Positions 17,518 through 26,834 of a DNA stretch of 40,053 nt are shown piece by piece. The stretch is from Chrysochromulina tobinii (Eukaryota > Haptophyta > Prymnesiales > Chrysochromulinaceae): the NCBI GenBank assembly GCA_001275005.1, contig JWZX01003375.1:1-40053 (forward strand), read 5' to 3'. The position numbers and the translations under genes are program-made. Within the stretch, counting starts at the first letter, position 1. Each line of letters begins with the position of its first letter. The notes under the pieces are model-generated. The model was not told the DNA's origin. It ran no database searches and saw only the letters and a list, made by a program, of their open reading frames with translations.

Positions 17518-17728
17518 GTCGTTGCGACGGGAGTCGCATGGTTGGTGGCGTTGACGTGCCGGTCCAATTTATATGACGCACTACTATGATTTCGACATTT
17601 GATTTGAGTTTGCATACGAAAAGCCCTATGGGGGCCGGTGAGACAAAAGACAACTTATCTTTATGCCCCAGCTTCCCCTACGATGGGATCAAAACAGAAC
17701 GCGTACTTTGCGTTCGGGCTCGACGCCT

Positions 17729-19352
17729 CTACAAGTAGAGACCGTGCGCCCTCGGCCTCGCGCCTGCCTCGAGGGTACCGAGCAGTGTGCCGCTCGTTGG
17801 TCCTAGGCGCTCCTCGAGGCATTGAAGGGGGGCAGCAGCGTCGGGGGCGCCGTCGCGAGTACTCTCGCCATGAAGGCCATTCTTCAAGGCGGCTTGGCGC
17901 TCGAGGGGTGCGAGGCCCCTGGTGGCTGCTTCGGGGGCGCCGTCGCGAGTCGTCTCACTCCTCATGGTCTGTGCAGACCGCGTCGGTGCCACGTGGCCGC
18001 TCGCCGACGACGCAGCCGCATGCCCAGGCACCATCGCGGGCGCCGTCTCGGGCGCCATCCCAAGCTGCTGTCGCACGACGGCCAAGTTCGTGTGAACTCT
18101 TGGGTCCCTCCACTCGAGCGCGCGCGCTCGCTCGTACAGCGCGAGCGCCTGCGGCAGCTCGTGCCGCTCGTGTGCCGCAACGGCCTGATCGTAGAGCAGC
18201 TCGTGGTCCTGGTCGTCGCAGAGTGCGCGCGCCAGCACTAAGCATCGAAGCTCTGTCTCGTCGTCTCCCTCGTCCGCCGCCCGCTGCGCTCGCGCCTTAA
18301 AGTACCTCACGTGCTCGCCGTACCTGGAGGCACACTCAGAGGTACAGTCAGAGGCAAAGTCAGAGGCAAAGTCAGAGGCACTCGCCGCACTTCATCTGCT
18401 CCGCAATAATGAACAAGACAAGTCAGAGGCACTCGCCGCACTTCATCTGCTCCGCAATAATGAACAAGACAAGCACCCAACGCTGTCCCGACTCGATCGC
18501 ATGGCCGGCGTGCCGTAACGCAGAGGCCTGCATCAGCGCGTGCCCGCGCGGCAGCACGACCGCAGACCCCAGGCTCTCCATGTACGTGCCTCCCCCCGTG
18601 TACTCGCTCATGTCGTTCAGCGGCACCACACACGTCACCAGTGCTCCGTCTCGGTGCACCTTTTGGTGCGTCAGCCCGGCCGCATATTCATACTGCACCA
18701 CGAGAGCGCGGTAGATGAGAAGGTCCTTGGCAGGCCCGATCGCCCACTCGCCAAAGCACTTGCCTGCCAGCGCGGCCACGCGCGGCATCCCAACGTTGTT
18801 GAGCCACGCGAGCGTTAACGGCAGCGAGGCCACGGCTAGGTTGCGATTGGTATCGGCGAGTGTGAAGCCCGAGCCAGCGCCGCCGCCACGGATGTGCGCC
18901 GTCCCCTCGTCAATGATGGCCTGGCACTCTTGCTCCGAGAAGAGTGGTGCCTCCGTCTGGAAGAGGAGCGGCAGCGGCGACGTTCCGTGTGGGTCGTGCG
19001 CCGCAAAAGGGCAAGCGCTGCCCATGCCAGTGGCTCTACGGTCCACTTCGTAGCCTGTGACGGGCGGGAGCTCGGCAACAGGAGGCAACAGCTTTATGCG
19101 CGTGTAGCCGAGCTGAGGCGACTGGCTAACGTCTCGAGCATGTGCGGCCAAGTTGCGCCTGAGGCTCAGCCACTCATTCGCAAGAAGCTGCTTCGTATCG
19201 CCGAGATGGGTTTGGCATGATGCTGCTGCTGCTGCTGCTGACAGGTGGCACGAGGCTCGACGACGTTGTGCCGTATCTGCGCCACTAGTGCACACGGAGA
19301 TCGAGGTCCGCAACGCCGCGCAGAGATGGAGGCATATCAAGATGCAGGCCAT
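17729..19352 (-). CDS. 2OG-Fe(II) oxygenase (prolyl-4-hydroxylase type) with TPR-like C-terminal exon
   Basis: Exon 1 19352-18433 and exon 2 18323-17729 join in phase 2 (Glu codon GA|G) to 504 residues. The oxygenase core spans about residues 135-300: HQKVHRD gives the Fe ligands H233 and D235, GGGTYME follows, and LRHAGHAIESGQRWVLV gives H281 and the 2-oxoglutarate Arg R291. This matches the prolyl-4-hydroxylase-like 2OG family. Exon 2 starts YGEHVRYFKARAQRAADEGD and has TPR-like helices (ELLYDQAVAAHERHELPQAL, then ALYERARALEWRDPRVHTNL), then a low-complexity tail with two TRDGAP repeats. The N-terminus is Cys/Leu-rich and may be a signal sequence; upstream exons cannot be excluded. The substrate is unknown; a protein is likely. 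Confidence 0.8.
18324..18432 (-). other. Intron of the 2OG oxygenase gene, containing a copy of the exon end
   Basis: 109-base GT-AG intron. It carries a duplicate of the end of exon 1 and then a TGCCTCTGACT minisatellite leading to the acceptor gcctccag|GTACGG. Exon 2 begins GT. Confidence 0.75.
18370..18471 (-). repeat. 51-bp perfect tandem duplication across a splice donor
   Basis: Units 18370-18420 and 18421-18471 are identical. On the - strand the upstream copy encodes VLFIIAEQMKCGE and holds the donor; the downstream copy lies in the intron, holds a second identical donor, but reads through a TGA between the copies. Confidence 0.95.
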
Positions 19353-19734
19353 CCTCTGTAGAGGCCTCTTCTTCCATGACTTCCATGACCTGCGCCGACC
19401 CGAGAGAAGAAACTAGAAGCTCGGGAGTCGCCTTATTTGGATACAGCGGGAACAAAATAAATGGCGGTGGCCACACTGAAACGCACCACGTCCCCTCCAG
19501 GAAGCCTCCAACAGAAAGTACAGACTCAACGTTCGCCAAACACAGATCCCACGCGCCTTAAAGGCGACTGACCACAGTCAGGTCTGACGGGTGAATGCGG
19601 TCCGGGCAAACCTCCCCTGCACCCGACCCAGCGTGAGCTCGCGCCCCGCGTAAGGTATGGTGCACCATCGTGACGGCGCGCTTCGCCCGTGGCCGTCACT
19701 GTCGCCGCCGCTCTCGTACTTTCCGAGGTCTCTT
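19353..19734. other. Intergenic between two - strand genes
   Basis: Between the 2OG oxygenase start and the CHCHD stop. No gene recognised; it may hold a 5' exon of the oxygenase gene. Confidence 0.4.
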
Positions 19735-20220
19735 CTACTTGCCGTTCTGCAGGTTGCAGCTCTTGAATGCGTCAAAGAGGTGACGGCACTGATCGAGGTT
19801 GTCGCCGGTCGAGGACATGCACATCATAAACTCCTTGTGCTGCATCATGCACGGATCCACGGTCGACGGAGGCGCGCCGTACTGAGGGGACTGTGCCCAC
19901 GCCTGAGCAGGCGTGGGTTGCTGGGCGGCAGCGGGCTGCGCGGCGGGAGCGCCACCGCTCATCATGCCCGACAAGCTGTGGCCAATCATGGAGCCCGCCA
20001 TGCTGCCGGCCATGGACGATGCCATCGTGCCCATCATGCCCATACCTCCGCCGCCGGAAGGCTGCATCATGGGCGGCGCAGCCTGGGACCCGTAGGTGGC
20101 TGGCGGAGCCGCATGTTGCTGAGCGGCAGCCTGGCGTGCTGCAGTATTGTTCTGGAACCGAGGACCTGGCGGCGGAGCCGGCGGAGCCGGCGCAGCAGCC
20201 TTCTTCTTGCCCATGCCCAT
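19735..20220 (-). CDS. CHCHD2/CHCHD10-type (Mix17) twin CX9C mitochondrial protein
   Basis: 161 residues from the first ATG. Order matches CHCHD2/10: a basic, Pro/Ala-rich N-terminus, a Gly/Met-rich hydrophobic segment about 60-90 (SSMAGSMAGSMIGHSLSGMM), a Gln/Pro linker, then a CHCH domain with twin CX9C motifs C124-C134 and C145-C155. The spacing of nine between the cysteines is exact in both. Such proteins are oxidised by the Mia40 pathway in the intermembrane space and act in cristae organisation and respiration, with nuclear roles in animals. An upstream in-frame TTG is ignored. Full-length by comparison with human CHCHD2 (151 residues). Confidence 0.93.
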   Translation of the reverse strand: MGMGKKKAAAPAPPAPPPGPRFQNNTAARQAAAQQHAAPPATYGSQAAPPMMQPSGGGGMGMMGTMASSMAGSMAGSMIGHSLSGMMSGGAPAAQPAAAQQPTPAQAWAQSPQYGAPPSTVDPCMMQHKEFMMCMSSTGDNLDQCRHLFDAFKSCNLQNGK

Positions 20221-20619
20221 GGTTACGCTTTTCGCTGAAGGCTCTGGACGTTCTCGTTCGGCGACACGTGCGCGATATCTCCCCAAACATGACGAAACGT
20301 GTGATTACATTTGGAGGGGGAAGGATCACAGTGTGAAACCGCAAGCGCAGCACTCGCTGGACCAGAAGCAGAACTTACCCTCCCACATCGACCCGATTCG
20401 CACTCACAACGTTACCGCGAACACGAGAAGCCTGACGGGCTCGGGGCGGGGTAGACCCCGGGGCTCCGAGCGGGGCGAGCGGACCAAGAGGCAACCCCCG
20501 GCAGGGAAGCAACGGCAAGCAATGCGCCGCAGACGGATCGCGCAGAATAGACACAACACGTCGCCACGACACTACACGCGCGCAGTAGAAGTGGGGTCCT
20601 GTAGTGTGCATGAGAACGC
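20221..20619. other. Intergenic between two - strand genes
   Basis: Holds the promoter of the CHCHD gene and the 3' end of the next gene. No gene recognised. Confidence 0.45.
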
Positions 20620-21942
20620 TCACGCGGTCGGTGCGGCAACCTCGGCTCTGAACGTCGCATTCGTCGAGCTTCGCTGCGTGAGGATACCGGCCCGGCGCTC
20701 GTGCAGCCAGGCAGCTACCGAGGCGCACTCCTGCGCTTTTGTCTCCTGATGGGCGTTCACGACCGCCATCTGCTTGCGCAGCTTCTGGAGCTCGGAATCT
20801 CGGCTCTGGAGCTCATTATCGCGCAGCGCGAGCTCCTGCTTCGTCTTCGTCAGCTCGGTCAGCAGCCGCTTGTTTGAATCCTCCGGGAGCTCGGCATCTC
20901 GTTTCTGGAGCTCATTTTCGCGCAGCGCGAGCTCCTGCTTCGTCTTCGTCAGCTGGGCTTGCAGCCGCTGGTTCGAATCCTTCTCGAGCTGGGCATCCAG
21001 GTTCTGGAGCTCCATGTCGCGCACCCGCAGCGCGAGCTCCTTCTTCGTCTTCAAGACCTCGGCCTGCAGCAGCTGATGTGATTCTTTGCTGAGCTCCGCC
21101 TCTGCGTTCCGGAACGCGAGCTCCTCGTTCGTCTTCGTCAGCTCGGCCTGCAGCCGCTGGTTGGCATCCTTTTGGAGCTGGGCATCAATGCTGAGCATCT
21201 CCATATCTCGCACACGACGCGCGAGCGCCATGGCGAGCGCCTGCTCCGACTTCGTCAGCTCGGCTTGCAGGCGCTGGTTGGCAAGGATTCGGGCGTCGAG
21301 CTCCTCCTCGCGCGACTGTAGCAGCGCCTCGGATGCCTTGGCGCGCTCTTTCCATGTGAATAGTCTCTCGTCGTACAGATCATCGTCGTCGTCCGCCGCA
21401 CTCTCCGCGTCGTAGTCAGCTTCTTGCGGCAGTTCCGCATCATGGTCCTCGAACGGATCGATGATGGATTGGCACCGACGCGTGGACATGGGGGAGGACA
21501 TGGGCGATACGTTGCCACGGCCAAGAGCATCGTCGTCATCGTCCTCAAGCCTGTCCTCGTCGGCAAGATAGCGCATTCGCCCCTTGCGACCACTGGCCAC
21601 TGCGCTGCTGCACGGGCCCGTCACACTGCTAGTTTCGAACGACTCGAGCGGATCGACGATGGACTGGCACCGGCGCGTGGACATGGGGGAGGACAGCGGT
21701 GAGATATTGCCACGGCCGAGAGCATCGTCGTCATCGTACGCAAGGCTGGCCTCGTCGGAGAGGTGCTTTGGCGTTCGCATTCGCCCCTTGCCACTCTCCT
21801 TCGCCCCACATCGAAAGCCTGCCATGCGGCTAAGTTCAAACGGCGAGGCCAAGAGCTCGTCCACCATGCGCGATGAAAGGCCTGGGTGACGTGGTCGCGC
21901 GGTGGTTGGCGAGAGCTCCTCGTCTGGCTCGATGAGGGGCAT
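20620..21942 (-). CDS. Coiled-coil protein built from internal repeats
   Basis: 440 residues from the first ATG (21942). The N-terminal half carries two copies of a Ser/Arg module, DDDDALGRGN-SP-SSPMSTRRCQSI-DP, around residues 70-95 and 140-165, each with likely phosphosites in SSPMSTRR. An Asp-rich stretch (about 185-195) follows, then a long coiled coil from about 200 to 400 made of about five repeats of roughly 33 residues with the core NQRLQAELTKTKQELALR. The C-terminus is Thr/Ala-rich. No catalytic domain. Filament, centriole or scaffold roles are possible but unproven. It is head-to-head with IMP4. Confidence 0.82.
   Translation of the reverse strand: MPLIEPDEELSPTTARPRHPGLSSRMVDELLASPFELSRMAGFRCGAKESGKGRMRTPKHLSDEASLAYDDDDALGRGNISPLSSPMSTRRCQSIVDPLESFETSSVTGPCSSAVASGRKGRMRYLADEDRLEDDDDDALGRGNVSPMSSPMSTRRCQSIIDPFEDHDAELPQEADYDAESAADDDDDLYDERLFTWKERAKASEALLQSREEELDARILANQRLQAELTKSEQALAMALARRVRDMEMLSIDAQLQKDANQRLQAELTKTNEELAFRNAEAELSKESHQLLQAEVLKTKKELALRVRDMELQNLDAQLEKDSNQRLQAQLTKTKQELALRENELQKRDAELPEDSNKRLLTELTKTKQELALRDNELQSRDSELQKLRKQMAVVNAHQETKAQECASVAAWLHERRAGILTQRSSTNATFRAEVAAPTA
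20760..21330 (-). repeat. About 99-bp coding repeats in the coiled coil
   Basis: Repeated core encoding NQRLQAELTKTKQELALR and LENELQ-DAEL. Units are diverged in sequence but in register, implying expansion by unequal exchange inside one coding region. Confidence 0.75.
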
Positions 21943-22155
21943 CCTATTCTGTCCGGGCTTCCAAAAAACTGGACCGACTGAAGGGCGAGCAAACTGGCGA
22001 GCACCCCGGCGAACGCTCAATTGAACGCGTCGCGATCGATGCTCTTTGCAGAAAGCCCAAAGCCGGCGCTTCGCATGCACGACTTCCTGCCGTGAGTGAC
22101 CACACGTCGCATCTTTCTTCGCGTGAAGAACCACGTCGCACCACCTCGTCCGTCA
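21943..22155. promoter_or_regulatory. Divergent promoter between the repeat coiled-coil gene and IMP4
   Basis: 213 bases between two head-to-head ATGs. No TATA box was identified. Confidence 0.4.
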
Positions 22156-23055
22156 ATGCTGCGCCGTCAGGCACGTACGCGCCGCGAGTACCTCTACCAG
22201 AAGGCGGAGACAGCGCGCGAGCACTCGACGGTCGACCGCAAACGCAAGGTGCGCGAGGCGCTCGAGGGCGGTGCGCCGCTGCCCACCGAGCTCAGGCGCG
22301 AGGCCGACAGCCTGCGTGAGGAGCTCGCGCTCGATGACGTGCGCTCGGCGGCGTACCAGCCGGGAGCGGGCGGCTCGTCTTCGGCGGATGCGCTTGGCAT
22401 CGACTCTGAGTACGCCAACGCGGGCATTGCCGACCCAAAGGTCCTCGTCACGACGTCGCACGACCCGAGCAGCAAGCTGACGCAGTTCCTCAAGGAGATG
22501 AAGCTTCTCATCCCGAACGCGCAACGGATGAACCGCGGCGGGAACACGGTGCAGACGATCATTGACACGTGCCGCGCCGAAGGCTTCAGCGACCTCGTCA
22601 TCCTGCAGGAGCACCGCGGCGTGCCCGACGGCCTCGTCATCTCGCACTTGCCACACGGGCCGACGGCCTACTTTGGGCTACATAACGTGGTGATGCGGCA
22701 CGATCTGCCACAGGTGGCGCCCATGTCGGAGGCGTACCCGCACCTTGTGCTCGACAACCTGACCACCAAGGTCGGCCGGCGCCTCGGCATGATCCTCAAG
22801 CACCTCTTCCCGGTGCCCAAATTCGATAGCAAGCGCATCGTCTCCTTCCACAACCGCGACGACTTGATCTCGATGCGCCACCACGTGTTCACGAAGGACA
22901 AAGGCAAACCGCACATGATGGAGGTGGGCCCGCGATTCGAGCTAAAGCTCTACCAGATCAAGCTCGGCACCATCGAGCAGACCGAGGTCGAGAACGAGTG
23001 GTTGCTGCGCCCATACCATAACTCGGCCAAAAGGCGCAAGGTCATGGGCGATTGA
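22156..23055 (+). CDS. IMP4: IMP4, U3 snoRNP Brix-domain protein
   Basis: 299 residues, intronless, aligned from the first residue (MLRRQARTRREYLYQKA) to known IMP4 proteins (human 291). IMP4 works with IMP3 and MPP10 in the U3 snoRNP for 18S rRNA processing in the nucleolus. The Brix domain begins near DPKVLVTTSHDPSSKL and includes NAQRMNRGGN, LVILQEHRGVPDGLVISHLPHGPTAYF, NVVMRHDLP and VGPRFELKLYQIKLGT. The start at 22156 is set by this homology; an upstream GTG-initiated extension is rejected. Confidence 0.97.
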   Translation: MLRRQARTRREYLYQKAETAREHSTVDRKRKVREALEGGAPLPTELRREADSLREELALDDVRSAAYQPGAGGSSSADALGIDSEYANAGIADPKVLVTTSHDPSSKLTQFLKEMKLLIPNAQRMNRGGNTVQTIIDTCRAEGFSDLVILQEHRGVPDGLVISHLPHGPTAYFGLHNVVMRHDLPQVAPMSEAYPHLVLDNLTTKVGRRLGMILKHLFPVPKFDSKRIVSFHNRDDLISMRHHVFTKDKGKPHMMEVGPRFELKLYQIKLGTIEQTEVENEWLLRPYHNSAKRRKVMGD

Positions 23056-23248
23056 CGATTCGAGTTGGACGCGCGTGGAGTCGCGCGGCGGATCTCTGGA
23101 TAAATAATGAAAGTCGTGGAGCTGTAATTTTTCTAAATCGGGCCTGATGCGTTTCAGAGCAAAAAGCGAGCAAAGGTCTCGCCGACACGCAATTGCGCTG
23201 GGCACCTGACTCCATCCGAGCGACACACGGCCGCCCCGGTGCGCGCTC

Positions 23249-26125
23249 ATGAGAGCTTGCCGTGGATCGCTCGCGCTGCGCCTAATCGCCCTCTCACCCC
23301 CTTCGTCTAGTGCAGGATCGAATTCGGGCATGTCGGAGGGACTCGATCCGAAGGTGTGGCATGAGGTCATCCGTGCGACGCTCTCTGCGTGGCTGTGCCG
23401 GCACTTCCAACCATGCTGCTGCGAACCGACGTCGGCGCACTTGCGGTGCCATCGGCACGTCGAGTTCCTTTGGCGAAAGCGCTACAAAGACGACCTCGTC
23501 ACACAGTTTGTGCGCGCCGAGCCGTGGCTCCAGAAGGCTGACCGGCTGCACCTGCGCGACATGATGGTAACGTCCCTCATCGCCAAGGGCTTCCCTGTGC
23601 TCCTCGCGAACACGTCCTCATCCAAGGCACGCGTCCACTTTCCGGATGGTACGCGCCACCGTGTGACGGGCGTGGCGCTCAACATTCGGCGGCGCGACCT
23701 GGGCCAGGGCGCGGACAGTACTGGCGGTGCCCATGTCACGTGGCGGCTCGGCCAGTCGGTCGAAGGCAGCTCGGAACAGTCAGAGTACGCCGAGCACTTC
23801 AGCGCGCACTACGACTCGGCCGACCGCTACTCCGACAGCCCCACAGGCACCGGGCTCTTCGAGGTGGACGACGGCGACGTGATCGACGATGACGATGACG
23901 ACCAGGGCGCGCACGATGGTGACGATTTGAATGAGCAGGACTTGCTATCCGCGTTCTCGGCGACGCTCCAGGACGACTCTTTCTTCCGACGGCCGCCTTC
24001 AATACTGCCGCGCGCCGCCGCCGCCGCCAATGCTGCCGCCGCGCGCCGCGCCTGCGCTAGCGCCAGCGCTGGCGGCTCCTCCCGCGGCCAGTTGCCTGCT
24101 GCGATCGGCGGGGGAGGCGACAGCAACCTTAGAGGGCTGCCTCGGATGCCGCGGCATGCAGACAGCGGCGCCTTCGGTGGCTTCGCGCCAGATGTAGATC
24201 TGCTCTCGGATACCTCATGGCTCGAGGATCCTCCGAGATTACCTCCGAGATTTGGATCTGCTCGAGATTTGGATCTGCTCGAGGATCCTCCGCTCGTAAC
24301 CGTGGCCGACCGAGGCGATGGTGCCAGCCCGATCCTCGCGTACACAGTTCCCGAGGCGCGGCGTGTCCTCTGCCCAACGGCGGCTGCGGAATCAACCCCT
24401 GGCCGAGGAGGGACGTACAGAGAGGTGCTGCGCGACGAGAAGCGAAAGGAGGACGAGCAGTGGCGACAGCAGCCGCAGTGGCAGCCGCAGCGGCAGCAGT
24501 GGCAGCGACAGCGGTGGCAGCAGCCGCAGCAGCAGCACGAGAAGCAACAGCAGCAGCAAGAGCAGCAGCTGCTGCGGCCGCGGCTACAGGTGGCGTTGAC
24601 CTCGGAGGCTGCGCCGCCCACCTGTAGACCTCTGCCCGCCGGCATGACCATGGCCTTGAGGGATGCGCCGGCAGCCATAGGATGCTTGCCCCCTTGCGTC
24701 ACGACCACCAAGAGGGCGAGCGGCGCAAGTGGCGCGTTGCAACTCCGGGCAATGATGGCGGCCTCGGCAGCCTCCTCCACCGCCGCCGCCCTCTCCACCG
24801 CCGCCATCGCCACCGCCGCCGCTGTCGCCGCCGCCGCAGCCGCTGCCGCTTCGACCAGCGGCACCGGCACAACGCCCACTGTAGCATGCGTCACCCCTTC
24901 CGTCGCACCCTCAGCCGCCACTGTGGCTGCCGTGGCTGCCGTGACAACGTTGCGAGCTACCGTCATCGGCCCCGCCCCGTCCGCTGTCATCGGCGCGGCC
25001 CCGTCCGCCGCCGGCGGCGCTGCCCCAGCCATCTCAATTGAATCCACGTCGTCGCTCAAGGCTACTGCCTCAACGAGCGATGCCTCCTTGATCTTGGGCA
25101 GAGTCAGCGCGGCTGGAGGCGATCTCAAGGCACTGAGTGAATTAAGTCAATTCAGCCAATCGCGCCTTCTTGAGCAGCTGAAGGGTCACGGCATCAGCAA
25201 GCTCGGGGAGCGGGTCGCCGCCGTGAATATGCTCAGGAGTGTGAATATGCTCAGAAGTGGGGCCCCGCTGCCCCTGCCCGCGTCGAGTGCATGGGCCGCG
25301 CGGCTGTCTGTGGCGTCGGCGACGCCAGCGACCGAAAGCGTCGGCGCTTCGGTGCGCCTCGTCAACCGTGACGAGGGCGGCTGTGAGGAGGGCGGTCGTG
25401 ACGAGGGCGGCTGTAAGGAGGGCGGCTCTGAAGAGGGCGGCTGTAAGGAGGGCGGCTGTGAAGAGGGCGGCCGTGAGGGCGGAACCTCGGGGACGGGAGA
25501 TACGATGATCGTGGATCCGCCTACCGTAGCCTGTACCGAGACGATGCCTGTGCTCGAGGACGGTGACTCAGAGTCGCTTCCGGACGTGCCAAATCTCGGT
25601 ACTGATCTCGGTACTGATCTCGGTAGGATCTGGTCGCAGCCCTCGCTCAGCGCTCAGCTATCGAGCGTGTCTCTTCCCGACTTCCTCACACTGTGGCCCT
25701 CGCCCGCCGCCCCCGGCCGTCCCTCTGCCCCAGTGCCGCCGACCTCAACAGCGCCCGTGAGCATGCCCGGTACGGCGCGACCGTTGGAGCGCAAGCGCAT
25801 GCGAGAGCTCCTCATCGGCGAAATGGACGAGGGCGACGAGGGCACCAGCGCGGACGATGCGCTCGAGGGCGGCAGCGACGAGTGCTGCCGAGCCGGGGCT
25901 GCTGAACCGGGCAGCGAGGGGCTCCCCTCGATCTCGGGGCGGATCTCGGGGCTCCCCTCGATCTCGGGGCGGATCTCGGGGCTCCCCTCGATCTCGGGGC
26001 GGATCTCGGGGCTCGATGGCTTGCTGCCCATGAGTAAGTGGCTGCAACCGGTCACGGATGTTAAGGTGCCGGGCTCACCTCTGCTGCTGCGTCCGGGCAG
26101 CAGCAAGCGTCGAGGCCTCCTTTGA
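23249..26125 (+). CDS. Very long low-complexity protein with repeat blocks
   Basis: Up to 958 residues; start at 23249 or at the second ATG at 23330. The first about 150 residues look folded (EGLDPKVWHEVIRATLSAWL, CRHFQPCCCEPTSAHLRCHR, HVEFLWRKRYKDDLVTQF) with a Cys/His cluster C-C-C-x-x-x-x-x-H-x-x-C that could bind Zn. Then come Asp-rich (about 205-225), Gln/Trp-rich (about 400-445) and Ala-rich regions. Near residues 630-665 SRLLEQLKGHGISKLGERVAAVNMLRS resembles a small SAP- or SAM-like helical unit. The last third contains short perfect repeats. The pattern suggests a nuclear regulator, but no family is recognised. No intron is needed. Confidence 0.7.
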   Translation: MRACRGSLALRLIALSPPSSSAGSNSGMSEGLDPKVWHEVIRATLSAWLCRHFQPCCCEPTSAHLRCHRHVEFLWRKRYKDDLVTQFVRAEPWLQKADRLHLRDMMVTSLIAKGFPVLLANTSSSKARVHFPDGTRHRVTGVALNIRRRDLGQGADSTGGAHVTWRLGQSVEGSSEQSEYAEHFSAHYDSADRYSDSPTGTGLFEVDDGDVIDDDDDDQGAHDGDDLNEQDLLSAFSATLQDDSFFRRPPSILPRAAAAANAAAARRACASASAGGSSRGQLPAAIGGGGDSNLRGLPRMPRHADSGAFGGFAPDVDLLSDTSWLEDPPRLPPRFGSARDLDLLEDPPLVTVADRGDGASPILAYTVPEARRVLCPTAAAESTPGRGGTYREVLRDEKRKEDEQWRQQPQWQPQRQQWQRQRWQQPQQQHEKQQQQQEQQLLRPRLQVALTSEAAPPTCRPLPAGMTMALRDAPAAIGCLPPCVTTTKRASGASGALQLRAMMAASAASSTAAALSTAAIATAAAVAAAAAAAASTSGTGTTPTVACVTPSVAPSAATVAAVAAVTTLRATVIGPAPSAVIGAAPSAAGGAAPAISIESTSSLKATASTSDASLILGRVSAAGGDLKALSELSQFSQSRLLEQLKGHGISKLGERVAAVNMLRSVNMLRSGAPLPLPASSAWAARLSVASATPATESVGASVRLVNRDEGGCEEGGRDEGGCKEGGSEEGGCKEGGCEEGGREGGTSGTGDTMIVDPPTVACTETMPVLEDGDSESLPDVPNLGTDLGTDLGRIWSQPSLSAQLSSVSLPDFLTLWPSPAAPGRPSAPVPPTSTAPVSMPGTARPLERKRMRELLIGEMDEGDEGTSADDALEGGSDECCRAGAAEPGSEGLPSISGRISGLPSISGRISGLPSISGRISGLDGLLPMSKWLQPVTDVKVPGSPLLLRPGSSKRRGLL
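25371..25480 (+). repeat. Short coding repeats of GCxEGG type
   Basis: Tandem GGCTGTRAGGAGG-type 12-base units encode EEGGC/KEGGC repeats within the 958-residue protein. Confidence 0.8.
25916..26014 (+). repeat. 33-bp coding minisatellite, three copies
   Basis: Three nearly perfect 33-base units (start GGGGCTCCCCTCGATCTCGG) encode GLPSISGRISG repeats near the C-terminus of the long protein. The units are almost identical, so the expansion is recent. Confidence 0.92.
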
Positions 26126-26834
26126 TCGACTGGAACAGTGCCGTCATCTTCGAGCCGAGGCGTCGGCTCCAAAAGAAGACGCCGGGCCGAGCGTGAGCAT
26201 GCGCACCGTCGAGCTGTGTGGCCGACCCTCTCCCCATCCTCTCCCCGGCCTGCGCTCCGCCTCTGGTTCACCGCGCGCTTGCCTCTGGTTCACCCGGTAC
26301 CACAACCGGCTGCGAGCGGCACAGTCGAGACAGTGTTCGGTTGTACCGCGTATTGAAGTCTCATCAATCTCTTGTGCGAAAATCGCGTGCACGGCACGGC
26401 ATTGTTTTGCCGCATGGCGGATGGCGCATGCCGGCGCCGGCGTCGCGTCGGGCTCGGGGTCGTCTCACGTCCGGCGAACACCCCCCTCGTCGGTTTTCAC
26501 CGCAAACACGACACTCAAGACGTCTCAACATGCGTCTCAAGCACTTCACATCCGAACGCCTATCTGCGCTGGCTGCGCAGCGAGGTGCAGGTGAGCACTT
26601 TCTACAGTATTTCTACAGCAGCACACGTGTGTCCCAACGACCTCCCGTGGCTTGCACGTCCACGTAATCGCTGAACTCCTCGCACGCGCTTATCATGTAA
26701 CTTGTGCGCGCACACCGCGATTCCGTCCACCGCGTCCCGCCGTCCGTGTCTTTCGTACATTCCGAGACTCCGTAGCCTCTGGCTCTGACCTCTGTCCCTC
26801 CCTCTCGCCCTCGAAAGTTGGCTGCTTGGCTCCT
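26126..26834. other. Convergent 3' region
   Basis: Between the long low-complexity gene and a small coiled-coil gene on the - strand. A short open frame beginning MRLKHFTSERL at 26530 was noted but has no support. No RNA gene seen. Confidence 0.45.

Noticed and set aside
20971-20995. tRNA T-arm-like word GGTTCGAATCC
   Set aside because: It lies in the coding sequence of the coiled-coil repeats and no cloverleaf can be built around it.
22096-22155. GTG-initiated extension of IMP4
   Set aside because: IMP4 homology begins exactly at the ATG at 22156.
23827-25128. 433-residue - strand frame opposite the long protein
   Set aside because: Shadow of the Ala- and Gln-rich repeats of the + gene; the + frame is longer and contains the ordered N-terminus.
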